A stretch of 64,000 bases of DNA from an uncultured bacterium (lineage in GTDB: Bacteria; Desulfobacterota; BSN033; UBA1163). Below the pieces are notes generated by a model. The model was not told where the DNA came from and ran no database searches. It saw nothing but the letters and a program-made list of their open reading frames with translations. The translations under genes were made by a program, and so were the position numbers. How positions within the stretch are numbered: the first letter of the stretch is position 1; every line of letters starts with the position of its first letter. Where the stretch lies: assembly GCA_938002255.1 (NCBI GenBank), contig CALLAL010000021.1, forward strand, positions 62,001 to 126,000, read 5' to 3'. Shown piece after piece: positions 48,327-56,607 of this stretch.

Positions 48327-49139
48327 ATGGGGCTTGAGCGAATTCAGAAAATATTGGCAAAGGCTGGAATTGCCTCAAGGCGTCAGGCGGAACAGATGAT
48401 CCTCGAGGGACGGGTCATGGTGAATGGCCAAATCATCCGCCAACTCGGGTTTAAGGCGGATGTCTTTCGGGATCATATCAAAGTGGATGGTAAAAGACTT
48501 TTAAAGCCCGAGCCCCCAATGACCTATCTTCTCCACAAGCCAAGGGGATATGTTTCTACCGTGAGAGATCCGGCTGGACGGCCAACCGTGATAGACCTCC
48601 TGAAAGGAGTAAAGTGGAGAGTCTATCCTTTAGGACGGCTCGATTTCGATGCTGAAGGACTTCTCCTTCTCACAAATGATGGGGATCTTGCCTATACCCT
48701 CTCTCATCCGAAATTTTCTATTCCAAGAACCTACTGGGTGAAGGTGGAAGGTTTTCCAGATCCACTTTCCTTAAACCGTTTAAAGAAAGGGATTAAGCTC
48801 GAAGATGGAGAGGCAAAGGCACTTTCCATACGGGTTTTACGCCAAACCGAAAAACATAGCTGGGCAGAAATCGTCGTTGGAGAGGGCAGAAATCATCTGG
48901 TGAAGAGGATGTTTTTGGCTATCGGCCATCCTGTCCTTAAGTTAAAACGGATCGGATTCGGGCCAATCCGATTGGGGAATCTCCCCATCGGTCAATATCG
49001 ACCACTCCGCGAAGAGGAATTGGAAAAACTTAAAAAGATGATTGAAGAGAGGAAAAAGGTGGGAACGTCGCGTCCCATGAAGATCGAAGGAAGAAATAAA
49101 TCACATAGGGGAGATAGCCGGAATGATTACAGGGATTGA
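48327..49139 (+). CDS. rluB: rRNA pseudouridine synthase (RluB/RsuA family)
   Basis: This enzyme modifies rRNA uridine to pseudouridine. The 270-residue protein has an N-terminal S4 RNA-binding domain (RIQKILAKAGIASRRQAEQMILEGRVMVNG) and the catalytic segment PLGRLDFDAEGLLLLTNDGDLAY, in which the aspartate of the GRLDxxxEGLLL motif is the nucleophile. The basic C-terminal tail is typical of RluB. The scpB-rluB order is common in bacteria. It overlaps the next gene by 17 bp. Confidence 0.93.
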   Translation: MGLERIQKILAKAGIASRRQAEQMILEGRVMVNGQIIRQLGFKADVFRDHIKVDGKRLLKPEPPMTYLLHKPRGYVSTVRDPAGRPTVIDLLKGVKWRVYPLGRLDFDAEGLLLLTNDGDLAYTLSHPKFSIPRTYWVKVEGFPDPLSLNRLKKGIKLEDGEAKALSIRVLRQTEKHSWAEIVVGEGRNHLVKRMFLAIGHPVLKLKRIGFGPIRLGNLPIGQYRPLREEELEKLKKMIEERKKVGTSRPMKIEGRNKSHRGDSRNDYRD

Positions 49140-49695
49140 GATGAGGAGAAAAGCGGTTCATTTGGCGACGCTAATTATCCCCATCGGGTATGGTTTTTTT
49201 CCCAAGACAGCGATTTTGACGTTCCTTGTTCCGTTCTTTTTACTCTATCTGGCGGTTGATCTGCTGCGTCATTTTCACCCAGGATTGGCTGCCCTTTTCA
49301 AAAAATACTTTTTTGGAAGGGTCCTAAGGGATGAAGAAGAGCGCCGGTTGATGGGGTCAACCTATTTCCTCTTTGCTTCTATCCTGACGATTCTGCTCTT
49401 TCCCAAAACCATTGCGATTGTAAGTTTGCTCATCCTGATCCTTTCGGATACGGCGGCCGCTCTTGTAGGCAAGGGGGTAGGGCGGAGGCGCCTCTTTAGA
49501 AAGACTTTTGAAGGGACCATGGCCTTTTTGACCTCCTCTCTTCTGATTGTTTGGTTCTATCCAGGTCTGGATCGGCTGGCAGGAAGTGTGGCCGCTTTTG
49601 GAACAACCATGATTGAAGTTCTTCCGATCCCCCTCGATGATAATCTCACGATTCCTTTATGCGCAGGAGCCCTCATGTTTTTCGGAACGGGATGA
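49123..49695 (+). CDS. Polyprenol/diacylglycerol kinase-like membrane protein
   Basis: A 190-residue membrane protein with about five hydrophobic segments, related to the dolichol kinase and phosphatidate cytidylyltransferase group. Visible family-type features are MRRKAVHLATLIIPIGY at the start, LILSDTAAALVGKGVGRRRLFRKTFEGTMAF in the middle and a late segment DDNLTIPLCAG. It probably phosphorylates a lipid alcohol, but the substrate cannot be told. It overlaps rluB by 17 bp. Its last 23 bp overlap the 3' end of the convergent gene at 49673. Confidence 0.8.
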   Translation: MITGIEMRRKAVHLATLIIPIGYGFFPKTAILTFLVPFFLLYLAVDLLRHFHPGLAALFKKYFFGRVLRDEEERRLMGSTYFLFASILTILLFPKTIAIVSLLILILSDTAAALVGKGVGRRRLFRKTFEGTMAFLTSSLLIVWFYPGLDRLAGSVAAFGTTMIEVLPIPLDDNLTIPLCAGALMFFGTG

Positions 49696-50584
49696 GAGAG
49701 GGGATCTTTTTCATGGTTTGGAATAGGGGTTCAATATCCTTTTCGGAAGTTACTTCAGCAAAGACTGAATAGACTTTCAACTCATTCAGAAGGAATGAAA
49801 AGGCTTGCTCAGATTCCCTCATGAGCTTGCCCCCGGCAAGGGGGTCGAGGCTGAGGATGGGTTTTTCAAACTTTTTGATAAGATCCAATGCCTGGTTAAG
49901 ATCGAAAAAGGCTTTTCTCTTATTCACGGGGATGGCATAAGCGGCTGCCTCGAGACGTTTTGACTTAGGAAGAACATAGGTGGCCCACTGACCTGAAAAG
50001 ATGGGAATAAACCCTTTCTGTCTCGCCTCGGATAGCATTACTTTCAATAGATCTCCTCGTCCCAGTCCCCATAACCAGTCACCGTACCGACCTCCAATGA
50101 GAAGAAAAGGGATTGCTTTTGGGTCGAAGATGGACAGAGCCTGATGAAACCGCGATCGGTCGAATGTGATCCGATCTATTTCTCTCTGAGTCAGGACGTC
50201 TTCGTGGGGATAGGCAGAGAAAAGTTTCCTGACCAGATCTGGAGGAACGACATTTCTTATCATCGTTGAGATAACTTTTGATTCAAACCGATGAAGAGGT
50301 TTCCCTGAAAGGGATACTCCAGCCTCTGCCTCAAGATGACCAAACCCAATTAAGTTGGGTTCTCTGGTTGACTCCCTTAGGAGGTTAAACGATTCGAGAT
50401 GTTTGCGGGTGGGTAGGTTGAAACACCACCCCCCCATCTCATAGACTTTCTCCATCAGAAAATAGAGGTGTTGAACGACTTCAGAAGACGCCTTGACAGA
50501 AAAGACAATCCGTTGAATCTTTTTCCCTTCCAGGATGACAAGGGGTAAATACATCGTTTTCCATTCTATGATTTTTCGAATCAT
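49673..50584 (-). CDS. Unknown protein, possible TIM-barrel
   Basis: I cannot assign this 303-residue protein. It has no signal peptide or clear membrane segment. The C-terminal part reads KKFEKPILSLDPLAGGKLM, then FLLNELKVYSVFAEVTSEKDIEPL, which recalls the last strands of aldo-keto reductase-type barrels. The middle IPFLLIGGRYGDWLWGLGRGDLLK is not diagnostic. The start could be the ATG at 50584 or the later ATG of MYLPLVILEG; neither has a good ribosome site. It converges with the kinase-like gene and overlaps its 3' end by 23 bp. Confidence 0.75.
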   Translation of the reverse strand: MIRKIIEWKTMYLPLVILEGKKIQRIVFSVKASSEVVQHLYFLMEKVYEMGGWCFNLPTRKHLESFNLLRESTREPNLIGFGHLEAEAGVSLSGKPLHRFESKVISTMIRNVVPPDLVRKLFSAYPHEDVLTQREIDRITFDRSRFHQALSIFDPKAIPFLLIGGRYGDWLWGLGRGDLLKVMLSEARQKGFIPIFSGQWATYVLPKSKRLEAAAYAIPVNKRKAFFDLNQALDLIKKFEKPILSLDPLAGGKLMRESEQAFSFLLNELKVYSVFAEVTSEKDIEPLFQTMKKIPSLIPFRKT

Positions 50585-50652
50585 GATGCAACCGATTCCA
50601 AAGGAAAGGGCTGGGAGTTGCCTTTTATAAAAAAGTTGATTAATTTTGATTC

Positions 50653-51078
50653 ATGAAGGGATATTCAGAGAAAAAGGGAAACGCTCCGTTAAACCAGAAC
50701 CCTCACCACCGATGGGTGAGAGGGGCTTTATTCATTGCCGGAACGATCTGTGTGGGTCTTGGAATTTTAGGAATCTTTCTCCCTGTTTTGCCCACCACCC
50801 CTTTTCTTTTACTGGCAGCCGCCTGTTATGCAAGAAGTTCTGAGAGGTTTTACCATAAGCTCTTAAACCATCGTTGGCTTGGATCCTCTCTCAGGCCTTA
50901 TCGGGATGGGAGAGGGGTTCCACTAAAGGCGAAAATTCTATCTATCTCTTTTATCTGGTTAACGATCGGTTTCTCGGTTTTTTTTATTATCCATCCTTTA
51001 GCGGTTAAAATCACACTGATTTTGATTGCTTTAGGAGTAACGGTTTATCTCCTATCCCTCCCTACCATCAAGAGATAA
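50653..51078 (+). CDS. DUF454 (YbaN-like) inner-membrane protein
   Basis: A 141-residue protein with three or four membrane segments. The family signature GILGIFLPVLPTTPFLLLAAACYARSSERFYHKLLNHRWLG is plain. YbaN-like proteins are widespread, and I know of no firm function. It stands alone on the plus strand: divergent from the unknown gene at 49673 and followed by MITE copy D after 65 bp. The weak ribosome site suggests low expression. Confidence 0.9.
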   Translation: MKGYSEKKGNAPLNQNPHHRWVRGALFIAGTICVGLGILGIFLPVLPTTPFLLLAAACYARSSERFYHKLLNHRWLGSSLRPYRDGRGVPLKAKILSISFIWLTIGFSVFFIIHPLAVKITLILIALGVTVYLLSLPTIKR

Positions 51079-51143
51079 TTTTTCCCAACAATCCGATTTC
51101 AATATTGGCGTTGCGAGGAAACTTAACCCATCTCTCCTTTCAT

Positions 51144-51368
51144 GTAACCCCTCAGTTAAAGAAATAAAAAAGGGTTGGGAGGTTGCTTCGGAAAAACCTT
51201 GAAGTGAAACCTCTGTTCGTCAAACGACCCAATCTGATTTAAAAAAAACCGATTCAAAGGGCATGAGGGCTTCGATGGGGATAACCTTTTATAACCGCTA
51301 TTCAAGGTTTTGGAGGGGGAACGTTCCAACCCTTTTAAACCGAAAACACCCCATCACTGAGGGATGAC
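51144..51368 (-). mobile_element. MITE copy D (IS66-like ends, inverted)
   Basis: A 225-bp copy in the opposite orientation to the others. Its ends are GTAACCCCTCAG (left) and CTGAGGGATGAC (right), and the flanks are a perfect 8-bp duplication, CCTTTCAT. It occupies most of the 350-bp gap between the DUF454 gene and the gene at 51429. The remainder shows nothing recognisable. Confidence 0.92.
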
Positions 51369-51428
51369 CCTTTCATCATTTTTGGGGTTGCTAAGCTTTC
51401 CTTTTTTTGGTATGTTCATGTTAGGCGT

Positions 51429-51950
51429 ATGGATCAGGAATTGATCAACCTTCTCAAATTAGGAATCAAAGCCCTGATTTTCCAGGAGGTCCGTCTCCAT
51501 CGAATGGAGCAACACCTAACCCCTCAGATTTTGCTCGACGAAATTTCTCATTCCATTCAGGAAATCAAATGTGAGATCGTCCAGATTGCCCGGAAACTGG
51601 ATGAACGGGAGAGGGGTAGGCTTCTCCGAATCATGATCCAGGAAGCGATCGACGAGGAAATCGATCGGTCCGTTCAAGTTCGAGAGAAGAAATGTCTTCG
51701 CTGTATTCATGGAAGATTCTATGACCGGTGGGGAGAGGCCTTTTCTGACCTGCCTCCAAACGGGAACGTACCAGAAGGGTTTGGGTGTGATCAATTTCAG
51801 CCTGCATTTCAAAAGACCTGTCAAACCTTTGTGGAAATTTCCACCGGCCACTCCCTGGAAGAATACCTTGATGATCTCTCTTTTCTCTACGAAGTACGGG
51901 AATGGTTCGATGGGATCGAAGAGATCTGGAAAGACTACCTTACGAAATAA
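51429..51950 (+). CDS. Unknown protein with cysteine pairs
   Basis: I do not recognise this 173-residue protein. It has no membrane segment. The first 85 residues look helical (QEVRLHRMEQHLTPQILLDEISHS and following). The second half carries cysteines in CLRCIHGRFYDRWGE, then GFGCDQF and KTCQTF, which could bind a metal. The C-terminus is acidic and aromatic. ATG at 51429 has only a weak ribosome site. The start is 60 bp from MITE copy D, so the promoter may be partly supplied by the element. Confidence 0.7.
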   Translation: MDQELINLLKLGIKALIFQEVRLHRMEQHLTPQILLDEISHSIQEIKCEIVQIARKLDERERGRLLRIMIQEAIDEEIDRSVQVREKKCLRCIHGRFYDRWGEAFSDLPPNGNVPEGFGCDQFQPAFQKTCQTFVEISTGHSLEEYLDDLSFLYEVREWFDGIEEIWKDYLTK

Positions 51951-52113
51951 CCTCAATCGCAGAGCGCTTAGCGCATGGTGTGTAAATCAAAAAGAGCAAC
52001 TCCCAAACCACCTCTGATACCCATTGTTCATACCCCCCTTTCCTTATCTTGAAAGAGGGCTTTTGGGGATATATTCTTTTCCTAGTAAATTAACCCTATG
52101 GACTTTTGGGATA

Positions 52114-54690
52114 TCAGGCAACGGCTTCGGCTAATAATTCTGTGATATCCATCACCTTGATCTTTCCTTTTTTCTCTTTCCGCAGTCTCGCGGCAGCTAC
52201 CTGAAGATTGGCTTTGCAAGCCGGGCAGGCTGAGACCACAGTCTCTGCTCCAACCTCAAGGGCTTCCAGCATGCGCTGATAAGCAATGTCACCAGAGAGT
52301 TCCGTATTAAACGCCTTCATCCCTCCTCCGCCTCCACAACATTTTGCAAGGAGCCGGTTGTTTTTGAATTCGATCAACTCAACTCCAGGAATTTTCTTAA
52401 TCAACTCCCTTGGAGGTTCGAAGATATTGAGATGGCGACCCAGATCGCAGGGATCATGATAGGCTACTTTCACTGGGTCAATTTTTTTAAGCTTCAATTT
52501 TCCGTCTTGGATCAGCTGGTCGAGATATTCGATGGCATGGAGCACCGGAGTATTAAAGGAGAGGTATTTGGGATAAAGTTCCTTGAATGTTTTATAACAG
52601 CCCGCACAGGTGGTAACAATCTGCTTGGGCTGAACCGAAGCAAAAGCCTCAAGATTCTTCTTCCCCATTTCTTTGAACTCTTCTGTACCGACCAGATAGG
52701 AGATATAACCACAGCAATTTTCATCCTTACCCAATGCCGTGTATGAAACAGAGGCTTTGTCAAAAAGATTCATGAGATTGGGGATCAGGTTAACATCTTG
52801 AAACGAAGCAACACACCCTGGGAAAAAGAGAGTATCCACGGGCCCCTTTTGGGGTTTAAACGTGGAGGGGAAGACATCGGTTCGTTTCTCTCTTGGTTCT
52901 CCAAAGGGATTCCCGGTTGTTCTTAAGTTCTCCATCAATATTTTATGGATTTCCGGTAGGAAACCAGCTTCCACCAGTTTGCGCCGGCCGGCCTCCACAA
53001 TCTCGGAAACCACGACTCCTGCGGGACAGGTAGCCTTGCAGTTGAGGCAGGTGGTGCAGAGGTAGAATTTTTCTGCCACCTCTTTGGAAGGTTCCAGAAG
53101 TCCCTTCATCATATAATAGGCCTGTAAGACTCTTCCCCGGGCATTCTCTGATTCAAGTCCGGTTCGGCCATATACCGTACAACCTGCCCTACAAAATCCG
53201 CAGTTGATACAGGCAAAGATCTCATTGTCGACCTCTGGCCCAAAACTTTTGATTTTTTCAGGCGTTTCGATAAACTCCTTATAGGTGAAGAAAGCGTAGA
53301 TGTCTTTGGTTTCGTCATCAAGCCCCAATTTTCCGGGGTTGAGAATGTTCTTCGGGTCAAGAGCCTTTTTGATGGAACGCATCACTTCCTGACCGATTCC
53401 CAGTTCATGATGGATATATGGAGCCTTGGCAAGCCCTACACCGTGCTCTGCCGTCAATGTTCCTTTGAGCTCCATAGTTAGATCTATAAAATCCTGCGCA
53501 ATCTTTCTGGCGACTTCCCACTCCTCCTTTTTACGGCCATCAATAATCAAAACAGCATGGAGGTTTCCATCTCCGATATGGCCAAAGATGGGGATGGGGA
53601 AATTGTGTTTATCCCGAATGGCCTGAAGTTTTCGGATCGTTTCAGGGATCTTTGATATAGGGACTCCAAAATCTTCAACCAGAGGGACCAGCTTTGCTCC
53701 TCTCCTTACCTTTGAAAGGGAAGGTACAAGACCCTGACGACCAGCCCACATCTTTAGGCGTTTAGCTGGATCATCATCCCATTGATTGCCCAGACCATTA
53801 CATGATTTTGAAATCTGATTGATCTTCTCAATGTTTTCTTTCACCGCCTGTTTGTTTCCATCGATTTCGATAAAGAGGATGCACCCTACATTGTCCGGGA
53901 TGTTTAGTCCCATGGCTTTGTTGACCACATCGATTGAAAAGCGGTCTAAAATTTCGCATGACGACAGAGGAATACCGGCTCCAAGAATTTCTTCGGCAGC
54001 CTTGCCTGCGTCTTCAACCTCAGGAAACCAGAGCTGAGCAAAGGCAATATATTCTGGCATCGGGAGAATCTTCACCGTAATTTCCGTCATCACGCCAAGG
54101 GTTCCTTCAGATCGGCAGAAGAGGTGAACCAGGTCATATCCGGCAGAGGTTTTAGGAGCTGTTGAACCGGTTCGCATCACCCGACCATCAGCGAGGACCA
54201 CCTCCATGGCCATCACATAGTCTTTAGTTGTCCCATACTTGATAGCACGGTTCCCACTTGCATTGGTGGCTACCATCCCACCGATGGAAGCAATCGTGGC
54301 ACTTCCCGGATCAGGAGGGAAAAAATGGGTAGGGGCAAGGGCCATGTTTAGCTGCGCGCAGATAACGCCGGGCTCCACCACCGCATAACCATCTTTCTTC
54401 TGAATCTCCTTGATCTTGTTCATACGGCTTACATCAAGGATGATTCCTCCAAAGCAGGGTAAAACCGCTCCGGTAGTGCTTGTTCCTGAACCCCTGGGAA
54501 TGACTTTAATATTGTTATCATGGGCAAATTTTAAAATCTTTGAGACTTCTTCTGTGGTTTTGGCAAAGACAATGGCATCAGGAATTCCCTGATGAACGGA
54601 CATATCTCTGGAATGGCAGAGTCGCTCGATCTGGTCTGTTTTGACATTCTTCTCACCCACGATATTGGTCAATTCTTTTATGGTGTCCAC
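52114..54690 (-). CDS. FAD-linked oxidase fused to a GlcF-like Fe-S domain (GlcD/GlcF type)
   Basis: An 858-residue fusion that probably oxidises a 2-hydroxyacid such as D-lactate or glycolate. The first half is a GlcD-type FAD domain with PRGSGTSTTGAVLP and IASIGGMVATNASGNRAIKYG, plus its C-terminal domain ending in LTAEHGVGLAKAPY. The second half has two [4Fe-4S] sites (CINCGFCRAGC, CTTCLNCKATCPAG) and two CCG domains (NCCGYIS, KCCGGGGGM). It reads like GlcD joined to GlcF in one chain. It is divergent from the GcvH-like gene across an AT-rich promoter region. The substrate remains open. Confidence 0.92.
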   Translation of the reverse strand: MDTIKELTNIVGEKNVKTDQIERLCHSRDMSVHQGIPDAIVFAKTTEEVSKILKFAHDNNIKVIPRGSGTSTTGAVLPCFGGIILDVSRMNKIKEIQKKDGYAVVEPGVICAQLNMALAPTHFFPPDPGSATIASIGGMVATNASGNRAIKYGTTKDYVMAMEVVLADGRVMRTGSTAPKTSAGYDLVHLFCRSEGTLGVMTEITVKILPMPEYIAFAQLWFPEVEDAGKAAEEILGAGIPLSSCEILDRFSIDVVNKAMGLNIPDNVGCILFIEIDGNKQAVKENIEKINQISKSCNGLGNQWDDDPAKRLKMWAGRQGLVPSLSKVRRGAKLVPLVEDFGVPISKIPETIRKLQAIRDKHNFPIPIFGHIGDGNLHAVLIIDGRKKEEWEVARKIAQDFIDLTMELKGTLTAEHGVGLAKAPYIHHELGIGQEVMRSIKKALDPKNILNPGKLGLDDETKDIYAFFTYKEFIETPEKIKSFGPEVDNEIFACINCGFCRAGCTVYGRTGLESENARGRVLQAYYMMKGLLEPSKEVAEKFYLCTTCLNCKATCPAGVVVSEIVEAGRRKLVEAGFLPEIHKILMENLRTTGNPFGEPREKRTDVFPSTFKPQKGPVDTLFFPGCVASFQDVNLIPNLMNLFDKASVSYTALGKDENCCGYISYLVGTEEFKEMGKKNLEAFASVQPKQIVTTCAGCYKTFKELYPKYLSFNTPVLHAIEYLDQLIQDGKLKLKKIDPVKVAYHDPCDLGRHLNIFEPPRELIKKIPGVELIEFKNNRLLAKCCGGGGGMKAFNTELSGDIAYQRMLEALEVGAETVVSACPACKANLQVAAARLRKEKKGKIKVMDITELLAEAVA

Positions 54691-54839
54691 GGGCTCCTCC
54701 TTTTTTAGAGATTTTATAGAGATTATTAAAAACAGGTTTGATTATTACAATATACACTAAAGATGCATTGGAAAAAGGAAAAAGTCAATCAAAAATAAGT
54801 TCTTTTTTTCACAAAATTTTGGTAAAAAAATTCACAAGT

Positions 54840-54868
54840 TGTATATAATATTTCTATACGCTGGTCAA
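54840..54868 (-). promoter_or_regulatory. Promoter of the FAD-linked oxidase
   Basis: On the minus strand TTGACC (54868-54863), a 17-bp spacer and TATACA (54845-54840), about 150 nt before the start codon. The -10 region overlaps TTGTATAT, a word that recurs nearby and may be an operator half-site. Confidence 0.55.
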
Positions 54869-54894
54869 GTCTTTTTACTTTTTTTAAAAAAAAC

Positions 54895-54923
54895 TTGTTA
54901 ACTTATGATTTTTATTGTATATA
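54895..54923 (+). promoter_or_regulatory. Promoter of the GcvH-like module
   Basis: TTGTTA (54895-54900), a 17-bp spacer and TATATA (54918-54923), about 33 bp before the ATG at 54956. The -10 hexamer again lies in TTGTATAT. The divergent region of 265 bp is very AT-rich. Confidence 0.6.
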
Positions 54924-54955
54924 GCCATCATTAAAAAGAAAGGAGGATATGGTTC

Positions 54956-55384
54956 ATGGAAATTGAAGGCTATTTATTTCCCGATGATCTCTATTATCAC
55001 AAAGAACATTTCTGGGCTAAAGTTGAAGGCAATTTAGTTACCGTTGGGACAACCGATTTTGCGCAAAAGTTAGCAGGGGATATTGTTTATGTTGAGCTTC
55101 CTGCCAAGGGGAAAATGGTTGAGCAGGGGAAACCTTGTGGCTCGATGGAATCTGGAAAATGGGTCGGAAGAATTTATGCCCCTATATCGGGCAAAGTGGA
55201 ATCTTCAAATGAGGCCCTTGAGGATTCTCCGGAATTGATCAACGAAAGCCCTTATGAAAAAGGATGGATCTTTAAAGTCAGCCCGACCAATCTGGAACAA
55301 GATCTTAAAAACTTGATGAAGACAGAGAACCTGTCAGATTTCATCAAATCTGAGATCGAACGGGTAAAAAAGACGAAGGAGTAA
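54956..55384 (+). CDS. GcvH-like lipoyl carrier protein
   Basis: A 142-residue protein with the biotinyl/lipoyl fold of glycine-cleavage H protein. It has VTVGTTDFAQKLAGDIVYVELP and the lipoyl region SMESGKWVGRIYAPISGKV with probable lipoyl lysine K68. GcvH usually has ESVKA there, so the local sequence differs. No other glycine-cleavage gene is present; instead an HdrD-like disulfide-reductase-type protein and a cytochrome b-like protein follow. Lipoate-binding proteins also partner Hdr-like complexes in sulfur oxidisers, so it may be a dithiol carrier for the next genes. AAAGGAGG precedes the ATG. Confidence 0.88.
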   Translation: MEIEGYLFPDDLYYHKEHFWAKVEGNLVTVGTTDFAQKLAGDIVYVELPAKGKMVEQGKPCGSMESGKWVGRIYAPISGKVESSNEALEDSPELINESPYEKGWIFKVSPTNLEQDLKNLMKTENLSDFIKSEIERVKKTKE

Positions 55385-55406
55385 TTTAGACCTCAAGTCC
55401 TGAACG

Positions 55407-56591
55407 ATGGATTTATCCAAGCTGACGCCTAAACAGATCCTTGAAATCGATGCCTGTACCCGCTGTGGCGAGTGTCTCCGCTTCTGCCCGATCTATTCCC
55501 AGAAAAAGGAGGAGGCGATCAATCCCAGGGGAAAAATACAGGCAATGAAAAAGTTTATTCGGGCGCAATATGGACTCTGGGCTAAACTCTTTGGTGCTAA
55601 AAAACTGAAGGAGGAGGAATTAAAAAAATTTTCGGAGATGATCTATCACTGCACCCTCTGCGGCGAGTGCGGATTGCAGTGCCCGGTCTCTATTGATTCA
55701 AGAAGCCTATGGCTTGCTCTGAAAGAGGTTCTTGTTGACCTTCACTATTATCCCAAGAATCTGGACCTGTTGAAAAAGAATGTTCTCTCACAATATAACA
55801 TTACGGGTGAGGATAATACCTTGAGGACCGGATGGCTTGAAGGTGTGGAGGGGCTGCCGGTCCATCAATATCAAAAAGAAAAAGCCGAATACGCATTTTT
55901 TGTAGGATGTGTTTCTTCCTACTATCCCATGGCCTATAAAATCCCTCAAAGTTTTGTGACGATTCTCGATAAAGTGGGGGTCGATTTTACGCTGTTGGGT
56001 GGAGCGGAGTGGTGTTGCGGTTTTCCACTTCTTGGCGCAGGGTTTAAAAAAGAGGCTCAGGCATTGATCCAACACAATATCGATGCGATGAAAGAAAAAG
56101 GGGTTCATTCGGTCATCTTCTCCTGTCCCTCCTGTTACCACACCTGGCATGAATCCTATCCCGCCGATTTTCATCTTTATCACTCGGTTCATTTTATCCT
56201 CAAGCTGATTCAGGATGGAAAGATCCAATTTAAAGAGGAAAAAGCCAAAGTGACCTATCACGACCCATGCGATTTAGGAAGAGCCAGCGGCGTTTACGAA
56301 GCACCTCGAGAGATCCTTCGAGCCATGCCAGGGGTAGAGTTTGTAGAATTAGCCGATCACGCAGAACGTTGCAAATGCTGTGGAGGGGGTGGGCTGCTTG
56401 AGATGATCGATCCAGAACTCGGGGCTTCTCTGGCTAAAGAGAAAATTAAACAGATTCAAGCCACAGGAGCTGATTGGGTTATTACAGCCTGCCAGCAGTG
56501 CATCCGCACCATTCAAACGACAGCACGAAAGATGAAAGTTCCTTTGAAAGTGCAGTATATTACAGAGTTTGTTTTAAAACGAATGGCATAA
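55407..56591 (+). CDS. HdrD/GlpC-like Fe-S oxidoreductase with two CCG domains
   Basis: A 394-residue soluble electron-transfer protein. It has two ferredoxin-type [4Fe-4S] sites (CTRCGECLRFCP near residue 17, CTLCGECGLQCP near residue 85). Two complete CCG domains follow: FVGCVSS, WCCGFP, SCPSCYHTW and then DPCDLGR, CKCCGGGG, ACQQC. In HdrD and HdrB, CCG domains hold the noncubane cluster that reduces disulfides. It starts 22 bp after the GcvH-like gene and 16 bp before the membrane gene, so the three probably form an operon. Disulfide chemistry with the lipoyl carrier is an inference. Confidence 0.93.
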   Translation: MDLSKLTPKQILEIDACTRCGECLRFCPIYSQKKEEAINPRGKIQAMKKFIRAQYGLWAKLFGAKKLKEEELKKFSEMIYHCTLCGECGLQCPVSIDSRSLWLALKEVLVDLHYYPKNLDLLKKNVLSQYNITGEDNTLRTGWLEGVEGLPVHQYQKEKAEYAFFVGCVSSYYPMAYKIPQSFVTILDKVGVDFTLLGGAEWCCGFPLLGAGFKKEAQALIQHNIDAMKEKGVHSVIFSCPSCYHTWHESYPADFHLYHSVHFILKLIQDGKIQFKEEKAKVTYHDPCDLGRASGVYEAPREILRAMPGVEFVELADHAERCKCCGGGGLLEMIDPELGASLAKEKIKQIQATGADWVITACQQCIRTIQTTARKMKVPLKVQYITEFVLKRMA

Positions 56592-56607
56592 AGAGAATGG
56601 TTTTTTG

